In this document: positions 48,019-58,557 of the stretch, piece after piece
Position numbering within the stretch: position 1 is the first letter of the stretch
Layout: each line of letters opens with the position of its first letter
Source: Nematopogon swammerdamellus
Taxonomy: Eukaryota > Arthropoda > Insecta > Lepidoptera > Adelidae
Length of the DNA stretch: 64,000 bases
Direction: 5' to 3'
NCBI GenBank assembly: GCA_946902875.1
Contig: OX336343.1
Coordinates: 14,009,361 to 14,073,360, forward strand
Program-made: the position numbers and the translations under genes
The notes under the pieces: generated by a model
Told to the model about the DNA's origin: nothing
What the model saw: the letters and a program-made list of their open reading frames with translations, nothing else
The model's database searches: none

Positions 48019-48763
48019 TTATACGTGATTTACTCGAAAAATACTACCGTATTTATATATAAATAGGGTTTCGAGTAAATGATCTACTCGTATGATGTTT
48101 TACAATTATTGAAATGTTTGTAACATCACGCCATCTTTTACAGCGGATGAGTAGTATGGTCAAAAGGTAATTGAAGTCACCATTTAGCCTTCTTATTATC
48201 CCACTATTAGACATGGGTACTTCACGCCCTTACTTATATGACCTGATCAGTAGGGTCGAACAGAAGTGAACGCAGGCTCCCAGTCTCATAATAAACTCTA
48301 ATTTGTCAAAAAAGAAAACCAGGCGAGCGGAGTCGCTGGCTCGGCTACATACAAATAAAAAATCCAGTGAGTATTTACAAAGAAAATCGCGAATATACAA
48401 ACAAATTAACTAACTAACCAACTTACATACAGGTCGAACAGGGAATCTCCTTTTTTTAGTTAGTTTTTTTTTTTAGATTATTGAGCTTTACGTTCCTATT
48501 TGATTTGATCGTCACGAACAGCGCCCATCTTAACAATTAGCAAAACACGTTTTTCAGTTTTTTTTACTGATGTGTAGTAATTATAAGAACAAATATTACC
48601 ATGGGGCTGATATTGACGAATTGTTTTGTTAAAATCGCTAAAAAAAATTAAATTAAAAAAAATTGTTAAACACTTATAGAAGATAGTGATATCTGATAAT
48701 GATATCTAATTAGATTATGAAGGAATATTTGTTGAGATCAATTGGCATTTATGATGATGATGA

Positions 48764-49172
48764 AGCGGTGGGTGGCCGAGTGGTTTGAGCATCGGCTTCT
48801 CATGCGGGAGGTCCGAGGTTCGAATCCGGTCGGCGTTTACCAATGAGTTTTTTCTGACGAAAAAAATTTACGTCCATACCTACACCTGCTGCTTCACCGT
48901 TCGGAACCGGTGTAAAACTGTAGGTCCCTTCCCTTGCCCCTTACAAGGTGGTAGGCTCAAATTGTAGCCGACTGGGTTGGTACCACCGTACTGGATGTAA
49001 GATGGCCGCATAGCAACCTCGGTTGTGTTCTCCTCTAGTCCAGTATAGCCAACAATCCATGGAAGTCTCCGGTATGGCACATACCTTCTCGGAGGTGATA
49101 TTGGCTAGTCAGAGCATGTGCTTTGGCCCCTCTGACTCAGCCACCCATACCGGATAACATAAAAAAAAAATT
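48764..49172 (+). mobile_element. tRNA-headed SINE, full length
   Basis: The head has an A box (TGGCCGAGTGG, from about 48773) and a B box (GGTTCGAATCC, 48817-48827) in tRNA spacing. It is followed by AAACTGTAGGTCCCTTCCCTT and a GGTGGTAGG.TCAAATTGTAG body related to that of the 5S-headed SINEs, a different 3' part (AGTCCAGTATAGCCAACAAT, GGAGGTGATATTGGCTAG) and an A-tail. It is not a tRNA gene, because it runs into a body without a terminator. Confidence 0.75.
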
Positions 49173-50738
49173 ATAATGCTAGCTTGGACTGTATTCTTGC
49201 CTGGATACACTGAACTTGACATAAACTTGTTGCAGCGAGCGACACACAAACTAAGGTTCTAGCTGAAAAGAAAAACAATGTTTCTACTAATTTTGAAATA
49301 ACTTGCATACTTTGAAGTTCCTTGACCTTTCCAACGAATCATCAAATATAAACAGGTGATAACATTTACATTAATTACATTACGTGTATTTGTCCCTCTC
49401 TAATTGTCTAAATTTTCATGCACTAATCTTAGTCCCATAAATTGTATGGAATTTTCCTTTTTCATTTTATTTCAGACGAAGTATCGTCGTTTGTGATCGC
49501 GACAATACATATTATGTCATTATGTTTACACAAATGTCAGTAATTAGATACTGTGTTTCTCTGGCAAACAAAACACTGACGAGTATGTATTTGTTTGTTT
49601 CTTTAGTTTAGTTAGACATTACTTTTTTTAGGCATTACCCTGTTATACATTTTAATCATTTTAAAATTTACAGATTAACAGTGGATGTGACTTAATTTGT
49701 AATTTTTAAATTAAGTTAGACATACTTATAATTATGTAATACAACTTAAAATGCACTATTGTTTTTGTTTTTGTTCACCTGTACCGCATATGCACATAAA
49801 CCTGGCTTTGGACGAAATATAATATTAACGCAAAAGGAGTAGGTACGCCTATTCGGTAAACGCAAAAAAAAGTATAAGTCAAGGTGCTCACCTTGACTTA
49901 GGTATACTTTGACTTACCTTGCTCAAGAGACTGAAAACAGTGCACATGATTGAACGTTAAATTTCGAAAGAATATTGTTCGAAATAGTGTGACAAATTAT
50001 TATCCACATGGGGATAGTTCAATATTTGCATTTTCACTGCATTTTTTGGCATTAGATTATCTCTTCTTTTACCGTAGTGCTCGGACCCGGTAATTATTTT
50101 ATTTTATTTGCATACCACTAGAAAGGCAAATAATAATTCACTGACTCGTCAGCCTTTATTTTTATTACTATTCATTTAACACGTCTTTCGTTGTGTTATT
50201 ACAGTACACAATAAAAACGTATTTCTCAATCATAATATTAAACTACAACCTTCATTTATAAATGCATTTTTACGCATGCTTGGCAATCTTCATTACCTAC
50301 CAGTGCTATGTAGTAAAAAGTATCAAAAGTAGAGGTTCACAATTCACATCCAGACACCACCATTCACCATCAACACATTTCAACTAGCATTTCGTATTCA
50401 ATAAGAATTTTCTAAATCCCCTGCTAGCCTTTTCCCGGTGAGTCCAAGTCAGTAAAACTTATGTAATCTATTTTTTATTTAAGACGAGAGCTGGAACCCA
50501 CTCTATACTGCGATTGAACTGAGTAGCGCTTTTCGAGCCAATAGGCGCCGATCAATGTCGGTGCCCACAGTAAAAGAAATATTGTCATTTATCTTATCAT
50601 GAATGATTCGAGAATCTCTCACTAGTTTATTTTATTACAGTTTGCCTTGGGAAAAATTTTGATCGTTTGCTTTCATCAAATCACCTACTGAAATGATTTT
50701 CCAATAGACCCTTGTCATCGGCGTCACAGACATTAATA
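49173..50738. other. No gene recognised
   Basis: AT-rich. The only structure noted is a 12-bp inverted repeat at 49876-49917 (AAGTCAAGGTGCTCACCTTGACTTA). No convincing exon. Confidence 0.45.
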
Positions 50739-51135
50739 AAAAATCGGTCAAGTGCGAGTTGTAATCACGCACGGAGGGTTCCGTAGCTTCGCTATACCAT
50801 TACTATCAAAAAACCATATCCGTCTATCTTTTGTCTGTCTGCAATGGAAACTACTTATGGCGCCATCTATTATTTATTAGCGTGAATATCTACTAGTCGA
50901 TTCTAGGCACGTTCCTTATATAGAAACCCCCCTTCTTTTTTACTGTTTTATTATTTGTTCGCATACCCGCCAAAATAACACTTAAACTATTAACTTTTAA
51001 AATTTTAACCGCCTAACTATTACTATTACTGCAAAAGATATAGCCGTAGGACAAACGGACAGACGTACCAACAGACAGACAGCCGGCGGCGTCGGCTTCG
51101 TAATCGGCTTCGGAATGATACGGAACCCTAAAAAT
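50739..51135 (-). repeat. 'CTCGCACTTGGCCGG' family repeat, reversed and diverged
   Basis: AAATCGGTCAAGTGCGAGTT and GCACGGAGGGTTCCGTAGC at one end, GACAGACAGCCGGCGGCGTC and GAATGATACGGAACCCT at the other. Confidence 0.55.
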
Positions 51136-51359
51136 AGACGCCTCAATCATAATTCATAAATGAAAAATTGCAATTAGATACCTGTCTCTGCAACGCGTAT
51201 TAGCAATTAATAAGATGGTAATAAAAATACACCACAGAAAAACATAACAAACTGTCCGAAAATGGACTTAACACTATAAGTGATTTCTACCAATCAAACG
51301 TTGTAATAAAACCGTTAGTATGCAAAATATGACGAGATATATTAGAACAAAGTACTTAC

Positions 51360-51426
51360 AGTTCCAACGAGAGAGCAGCGCCTCGAGCTCGAAGAGTCAG
51401 ATAAAATGTCAATGTTCCCTTTTATA
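51360..51426 (-). promoter_or_regulatory. TATA promoter and short first exon, minus strand
   Basis: The minus strand has TATAAAAGGG (51426-51417). About 30 nt on is a likely start (near 51397), then about 38 nt containing GAGCTCGAGGCGCTGC, then a good donor GAACT|GTAAGTA (51360/51359). There is no coding frame for the nearest upstream gene (SLC17 gene B ends at 55582), and the next gene downstream on this strand is the first SLC17 gene. Its start exon has a free acceptor at 33618. The implied first intron would be 17.7 kb and contain the palindrome. This is inference. Confidence 0.45.
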
Positions 51427-51689
51427 CGAGTAGGTGATGTCGACGCGATGAAGCTGACGAGATTATCTCGCATTATCTCCTCTTGTCACTCCGATATTGA
51501 CCCCGATCATCTGTCACTTCACCTATTAAGTATTACCCATAGTTGCGCGTGCGCCTTTATCGATACGCATTACGCACCTAACTATATAATAATGCATAGC
51601 CAATGCACGTGTACTAATTAGAAAACCCAGCCAACATATTGTACATAATATCACAGAAAACCTCAGGCGCAGTAAATAAGAAAATTAAA

Positions 51690-51815
51690 TAAATCGGTCA
51701 AGCCGACATGGCATTGGCAACCCCCGCACGCGTGTCCATGGGCGTCGTTAGACACCTTATAGGTGGCTCGGCTTCACATGTCGAGCGTTCAATAATAAAA
51801 TAAATAAATATGAAC
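51690..51815 (+). repeat. LINE 3'-end fragment
   Basis: CCATGGGCGTCGTTAGACAC followed by GGCTCGGCTTCACATGTCG and an AATAATAAAATAAATAAATA tail. The reversed fragment at 21590-21620 shares the CGTTAGACACC block. Confidence 0.5.
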
Positions 51816-51855
51816 CCCTGCTGATAGGTTATGTGTGTGTCGCGTTGCGGTCGTA

Positions 51856-52178
51856 CCGTGTGGGGCCGGTACTTTAAAAGAATAGCCCCACTGCATCTCT
51901 CCCCGTGTATATCCTAAAAGGCGACTGAGGGATATGACTCCCTTCTTATATTACTAGGTGGTAGGGTTCAACCCGCCCGGGCTGGTACCACCGCACTGAA
52001 TGAAAGGTCGGTCGAAACGGCTATGTAAATAGTTTGTGTTTTCCGTCCAGTTCAGTGTAGCCGGCACGACCGAAGGGAAGCACTGACGTGGCACCAAGTT
52101 CTCCCGGTGTTATGGGCTGACATTACGCATGTTGTAGGTGATGTAGCCAAAAGTGTCAGTTTCCATAAAAAAAAAACC
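51856..52178 (+). mobile_element. SINE, 'AATAGCCCC' head with 'GGTGGTAGGGTTT' body
   Basis: Complete copy from CCGTGTGGGGCCGGTAC to GTGTCAGTTTCCAT and an A-tail. Closely similar to 6668-6988, so both copies of this head/body combination are intact. Confidence 0.8.
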
Positions 52179-53000
52179 CTAGCTAGAGCCCTGTAGACTG
52201 TAGTGCAGATGCAGAGCGGTGCCTTTCTGAAAAAGCTAGGCTCAACGTTATTGGAGATGACGCGCGTACCCAGATCAAAGGTCTACTTTATCCAGCAGTG
52301 AGCCATGCCACTCAAAGAGCAAACGCCGCGTCGTCGCTGGTGTTCTTGGGACACTGAGAGTTGATAATTTGGATAGGTAGTTTAGTTCTTACTTGTAAAT
52401 CAAATCATACACATAATTAAATTTTAAACTAGACATATGTACTCATTTAACATTAAAGTTCTGTTAGTGTAATTATTATTATCGCAATGCTCCTGGCAGG
52501 TTTAACGCTACACCACCCCACCTCACCGGTTCAGGGCAAACCATGCATGCAGCAGTCGCCAACATTGTTGAGGTATGTATCTACATCATTTGATTCATGG
52601 CCATGTAGTAAATGAAAATGTATATTGTTTTCAGAATGTATCTAACGTATCGGTATAACGTACATAAAATGAACATTAAAAATATTTCTTTTATATATTA
52701 TCTTTTATTTAATTGCATTTTTTATAGAAGCAGACGAAAATTGACTTTCTCATTTCAAAAAAACCTATCAAAAATCTAAAACGTTTATTGAACTAATAAA
52801 GTACACATACATTATTGGTCTCTGTCCTCTACACCGTAGAAGCCGTAGCCGTAGTGCCGTAGAAGACACCATAAAGTAGGTAGTTAGCGGTAATATTTTA
52901 GGTGTGCGGGATAAATCGTTACCTTTATCTTACTAGCTTTTGCCCCCGACTTTGCTCGCGTTAGGCTCGGTTAATAGCAAATCAGATTTAAACGCAAATA
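52179..53000. other. No gene recognised
   Basis: AT-rich intergenic DNA. A retroelement-like fragment at 52925-52985 (CTAGCTTTTGCCCCCGAC) precedes the mariner element. Confidence 0.4.
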
Positions 53001-53929
53001 CGTGGGCTGTTCCGAAAATTGTTAGCCACAGAATAAATAAAAATTTTTTTTTCCTGAAACTATTTTGATTTGACGGCTAATTTAAATACAAATCTCCTTG
53101 ATGAAAATTATTGGCCACCTATGTGAAGTTCTTTTTTTAAATATTTTTAACCGTTATCCGTCACTCATATTTTATTTGCAACAATGGACGTCTCGCGAGA
53201 AGCTTTTCGTGTTATGATTTTCTATGATTATAAACTAGGGTTAACCTTCAAGGAATCTCACGAAAATTTACAAGCTGCTTTTGGGGAGTCTGCTCCTGCG
53301 TTAGCAACCGTTACTTTTTGGTTTCGTGAATTTAAACGTGGTCGAGAGAACCTAAACCATGACCCCAGACCCGGCCGACCATCAACTGCAGTCACTCATG
53401 AAAACGTCATCAGGGTAAAGTGGCTATTGCGGGAGAATAGACACATTACACATCGGGAGATTCAAGCTGAACTGAAGATTGGTATTGCGAAGTTTGCCTG
53501 CCTCAAGCTTTCCGGGAGTTGAATAACGAGCGCTCAAGGAGCGGCGTTCGTGGCATTCTTTTTCACCAAGATAACGCGCCCGCTCACGCACCGATAGAAA
53601 CATGGACTATTTGACAACATCGGGAGTACAAAGGTTATCCCATCCTCCGTACAGCCCAGATTTAGCTCCATGCGTTTTTTTTTAATTCCCACGGTAAAAA
53701 AAATGCTTCGCGGGCGAAAATTCAACACTGCAGACGAGGCCGTCGAAGAATTTCGGCGGTTATTTTTCGACCTCCCGCAAGATACGTTTTTTAAATGTTT
53801 TGAAACCTGGTCCACCCGAATGCATAAGTGCATAGCGATTGTAAGGGAATATTTTGAAAAGCTGTAAATAATTTTTTTTCATATTCTAACTATTTTTCAT
53901 TTCACTAACAATTTTCGGAACAGCCTATG
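53001..53929 (+). mobile_element. Mariner element, internally deleted
   Basis: The terminal repeats of 25 bp (CGTGGGCTGTTCCGAAAATT at the left; the same after CATAGG at the right, reversed) are flanked by TA on each side (52999-53000 and 53930-53931), the mariner target. At 929 bp it is about 350 bp short of a usual mariner. Confidence 0.85.
53184..53866 (+). pseudogene. Mariner transposase remnant
   Basis: The N-terminal helix-turn-helix region is intact ('VTFWFREFKRGRENLNHDPR', 'GRPSTAVTHENV', 'HITHREIQAELKIG', 53184-53500). The middle, including the first catalytic Asp, is deleted. The second-Asp region ('FHQDNAPAH', about 53560) and the C-terminal end ('PPYSPDLAP', then 'VKKMLRGRKFNTADEAVEEF' and 'FETWSTRMHKCI', to TAA at 53864-53866) survive in shifted frames. 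Inactive. Confidence 0.8.
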
Positions 53930-53957
53930 TATGATAATAAACCATCGCTTCTTTTAT

Positions 53958-54060
53958 ATGATGTCTCTCTCTCTATACCTCCCTCCACCTCTCTTTCTCT
54001 CCCTGCCCCCTCCCTCACTCGCCTCCTCCCCTCCTGCCCCTCCCCTTTATCCCTCCCCAT
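53958..54060. repeat. Polypyrimidine tract
   Basis: About 100 nt of almost pure C/T on the plus strand (CTCTCTCTCTATACCTCCCT, CCTCCTCCCCTCCTGCCCC), just left of an inverted-repeat element. Tracts like this can form triplex DNA. Confidence 0.6.
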
Positions 54061-54082
54061 CCGGCGCTACCATTCGACACTA

Positions 54083-54838
54083 AATTCCGTTCTATACTTT
54101 CTTTGATACTGCTCAGCCCTATTGATATTTAGCGTGATGGTCCATATTGACGGCGAATACAGTGAGTGACTGAGGAGTGGGTTCATATTTACGGCGAAGA
54201 CAGTGAGTGACGGAGCAGTGGGTTCATATTGACGGCGAAGACAGTGAGTCCATATTGACATCGGAGGAACATGCTAATGGAGCAGTGGGTCCACATTGAC
54301 GGTAGGGACGGTGAGTGACGGAGAAGTAGGTTCATATTGACGGCGAAGACAATGAGTGACGGAGCATTGGGTTCGTATTGACGGCGAAGACAGTGAGTCC
54401 ATATTGACATCGGAAGAACTGATTAACGGAGCTGTGGGTCCACATTGACTGTGGGAACGGTGAGTGACGGAGCAGAGGGTTTACATTAAATACTTATAAA
54501 GGCGATGACCTTTATCGTCGACCAGTTCTGCATCTATGCTAAGATCGGCGGCTCTTTATACAGAGCAGTGAAATCATATTTCAGGAGACGGAGATTCACT
54601 ACATACGTCATCGTTACCATGTTATATAATTTTTATGGTAATAAAGTAAATAATTAAAAAGGCGTATCGTCAAGTTTATCTCCCAGTTTTATTTGTCGAC
54701 CTGGCGATGTGTCTATCTATTTAACAATTTCAATATTTCACTACCGAATCGTTTATTTAACGATCAAACCACACGCTATCACGCTAAATATCAATAGGGC
54801 TGAGCAGTATCAAATAAAGTACAGTAAGAACGGAATTC
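54083..54838. mobile_element. Inverted-repeat element with an internal minisatellite
   Basis: About 60-bp ends (54083-54141 and 54777-54838) are reverse complements, with GATACTGCTCAGCCCTATTG and ATATTTAGCGTGAT. Between them, 54141-54480 is a tandem repeat with a unit of about 42 bp (GTTCATATTGACGGCGAAGA, CAGTGAGTGACGGAGCAGTG) arranged in a longer period of roughly 165-170 bp. No coding frame. Confidence 0.7.
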
Positions 54839-54860
54839 TTGACGGATGGTGTATAGCCTA

Positions 54861-55205
54861 GTACCGTGTGGGGCCGGTACTTAAAAAGAATAGCCCACTG
54901 CATCTCTCCCCATGCATGTCGTAAAAGGCGACTAAGGGATAAGAACAAGATGCCGTGCTAAAGGGCGACAGGCTCGCCACCTCTCACCTTGGCACGGTAC
55001 TTCCACCGAGTCATGCAGCAGGTGGGTGGGTCTTCGTGCCTTACTAGCTGCTTGATCGATTAAATCTTGTTCGAATACTTTGCGAAACGTGGTGGTCGGT
55101 GTTGTGCTGTAATTTACCGGAGTTCTTGCAGCACAACACCGATTACTCTGCTTACCCCGATTGTCGGGATTCAGCGTATATATGTATGTATGTATGTATG
55201 TATGT
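54861..55205 (+). mobile_element. SINE, 'AATAGCCCC' head / 'ACACCGATTACT' tail
   Basis: GTACCGTGTGGGGCCGGTAC to CACCGATTACTCTGCTTACC and GGATTCAGCG with a (TATG)n end. Second plus-strand copy of the family at 4471. Confidence 0.75.
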
Positions 55206-55324
55206 ACATAGCCTATAGTGAGCCCCAAGAATTACTCTTTACATTGGTGCAAACCGAATCAAATGTGTTCAGTGGTTCCGGAGTTTACATCAAACATACA
55301 TACATACATACAGACAGACATTCC

Positions 55325-55445
55325 CTTTTATAAGAAGTAGAGAAGATAGAGATAGAGAAGATAGAGAAGATAGAGATAGAGAAGAGATAGAGATAGAGAA
55401 GAGAAGAAGAGATAGAGATTCAGAAGAGATAAAGCATACAGATTT
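55325..55445 (+). repeat. GAGATA/GAGAA microsatellite
   Basis: Irregular run of AGAGATAGAGAAGATAGAG units, about 120 bp, near the 3' end of the second SLC17 gene. Confidence 0.8.
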
Positions 55446-55534
55446 TGTTGGATGAGGGAATGCATTTCAAATTGTGATTACTTATACATAAAATCAAAGT
55501 AGTAGGTAAATGTAATTCCAAAAAATGTAAACTT

Positions 55535-55540
55535 TTATTA
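55535..55540 (-). terminator. Polyadenylation signal of the second SLC17 gene
   Basis: AATAAA on the minus strand, 42 nt after the stop codon. This implies a very short 3' UTR, unlike the first gene. Confidence 0.55.
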
Positions 55541-55581
55541 ACATAACAATATCTTAAATTTCCAGCAAATACGAACAAACA

Positions 55582-58516
55582 TCAGAAATGAACATCGTTT
55601 TCAGTTGCATTTTCCTTCGCCGCCGTCTTCATCTCCACGTCATGTTGTCTCTGTGGCAACTTGCCGTGACTCCAGCTCTCCGGGTAGCCATGCTTATGTA
55701 CGTCGTCCCACCATTGTTGCTCGCCAGATCCCCAGATCCAGAACACGATGTTGGAGAAGACGAGCAATCCAGAAACCAGCCAGAACGCGGATCGCCATTG
55801 TGAAATGGTATGCTATAACAAAATTATAACAAAAACGTTGCTTGCATAAATTTTGAGGCGTTTTTGAGTGTGTTCGACTTCGAACCTGCTTGTGTTACTG
55901 ATAAACTGCCTACTTCTGTGACTAAACTATGAATACTAAGATACTCAAAGCATTTTTGTTATGTCAATATTTATGGTTGACTGGTTTAAGTTTTAAAAGA
56001 AATGTCTGTAAAGGATGAGTAAGTCTGTGCACTTCATGTAAATTGTTTTTTGTTGTTTGACCTTTGTTCGGCAAAGATACATATTTTTTTTTATAATTCT
56101 ATTTATTTATTTATTATTGATAGTTATTTTAATGTTTTTAGGGTTCCGTACCTCAAAAGAGGAAAAAACGGAACCCTTATAGGATCACTTTGTTGTCCGT
56201 CTGGCTGGCTGGCTGGGTGTCTGTCTGTCAAGACCTTTTTTCTCAGGAACGGGTAGAGGTATCAAGTTGAAATTAATATCAAATACTAAGGTCTACGTTT
56301 CCTCGGAGATGTAAAAAAATTAAGCTTATAGGTTCACACAATCTCTAGATACGCCCATTTAAGTCACATATGTTACTACCGGCAAACCAAATCAAAACCT
56401 ATAGAGTACTTCCCGTTAACCTAGAATAATGAAATTTGGTAAGAAGCAAGGTCTTATAGCACAAGTAAAGGAAAAAATCGAAAATTGTAAATTTATAGTT
56501 ATGTGACATTAAAAAAAAATTTTGTTTGTTTTGTATGTCAAGGTCCCTTTTTCTCAGGAACGGATCAAGATAACAAATTGAAATTAATATGAAATACTAA
56601 GATCTACGATCTCTTTAAGGTGTAGAATATTCAAGCTTCTAAATCAACGTAATTAAAAGATACGGCCATCTATGTCATATTTCATACTCGCAAACTCACT
56701 CAAAACAAATCAAAACCTATAGGGTATTTCCCGTTAACATAGAATCATAAAATTTGGTAAGAAGCAAGGTCTCATAGCACACGTAAAGGAAAAAATCCTA
56801 AAATTTTAAAATTGTAGTTATTGACATAAAAAAAAATTTTGTTCTGTATGTCAAGGTCCCTTTTTCTCAGGAACGGGTAAAGATAACAAATTGAAATTAA
56901 TATGAAATACTAAGATCTACGATCTCTTTAAGGCGTAGAATATTAAAGCTTCTAAACCAACGCAATCAAAAGATACGGCCATCTATGTCAGATTTCATAC
57001 TCGCAAACTCACTCCAATCAAATCAAAACCTATAGGGTATTTCCCGTCAACCTAGAATCATAAAATTTGGTAAGAAGCAAGGTCTCATAGCACACGTAAA
57101 GGAAAAAATCCTAAATTTTTTAACTTGTAGTTAAAATGTCATAACATTAAAAAAAAATCTTGTTTTGTGTGTCAAGACCCTTTTTCTCAGTAACCAGTCA
57201 AGATATCAAATTGAAATTAATATGAAATACTAACGTCTGCGATCCTTTCGAGCTATAGAAAATGAAAGCTTCTAAATCAATATAATCAAAAGATACGGCT
57301 ATTTATGGGAAATTTTAATAATTGCAAACTCACTCAAATGAAATCAAAACCTATAGGGTACTTACCGTTGACCTAGCTAGAGTAATGAAATTTGGCAAGA
57401 AGCAAGGTCTCACAAGTAAAGATAAAATCCGAAAAGGATATGTCGTTATGTCATATAAGAAATATATTTTTGTATATTTCAACTTCACGAATGTCGCACA
57501 GTCAAAAACCATTGCTGTAGTGTTTATTTAGGCGGTTCGGGATTTTCCAAAACAATAGTTTTTGTACATACATAATACCTACAAAAATATATTGAGTGAT
57601 GCTGATGATACGGAACCCTCGGTGCGCGAGTCCAACTCGCACTTGCCGACTTTTTTATATTTTATGTAAATAAAGTGTAAGTGGTCTTTATTATTAGTTA
57701 TTTATTATCCTAAGTTTTATTCTTTTCTGTGCACATTTTAAAATTATTTTTACACGTGTCTTTTATTGCCTAATTTTGTTTTTTTTTATTACTTAGTTTA
57801 GTTTTAATGTGTAAGCAGTGTTAATTTTAATATGTATGTTTATCTATTTTTAAGTTATGTATCTGAGCCAACAATAAATATATTTCATTTCATTTCATTA
57901 ATATTCTTAGACCCACTTGCACCAAACCCAATTTAGACACTAAATACAGTTTAGTGCACTAAATAGAATTAAAGTCGAAATATGTCTTGCACCATTGCCG
58001 AGTGTCAATTATTGCAAGCTTAATTGCATTTAAAGTTAAATGGCGATGCCCATTTAACTCGCTAAACTGAAATTAAGAAACTTCAAACTGACACTCGACC
58101 GTTTTTTTATTTATTTTTTATTAAACTCTTAACGGCTCTGGATACAAAGTCTGTCATCAGTGTTACCAACTCCTTTACGAAAAGAGCCAAAAAAGTTTAA
58201 AAATATACCGTGGGGCCCGGCCGGTACTTAAAATAATAGCCCCACTGAATCTCTCCCCATGCATGTCGTAAAAGGCGACTAAGGTATAAGGACGAGACGC
58301 CGCGCGCCGTGCTAAAGAATAAGAATAATTTTTTTACCCTACAACATTACATTATTTTATTACATACTGACACACATAATGGGCGACAGGTTAGCCACCT
58401 CTCACCTTGGCACGGTCCCTCCACCGAGTTATGCAGCAGGTGGGGTTTCCTGCTTACTTGCTGCTTGATAGTTTTTTTTAACCCCCGACGAAAAAAACGG
58501 AGGGGTGTTATAAGTT

Positions 58517-58557
<41 letters not shown>

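Noticed and set aside
48764..48834. tRNA gene
   Set aside because: A and B boxes are present, but the sequence runs on into a SINE body with an A-tail and no terminator; related bodies exist elsewhere with other heads.
49876..49917. Short inverted repeat as a terminator or regulatory hairpin
   Set aside because: Only 12-bp arms in AT-rich intergenic DNA, with no adjacent transcript end.
54067..54410. Minus frames with repeated 'FAVNMN' units
   Set aside because: Translation of the minisatellite; units shift frame and carry indels.
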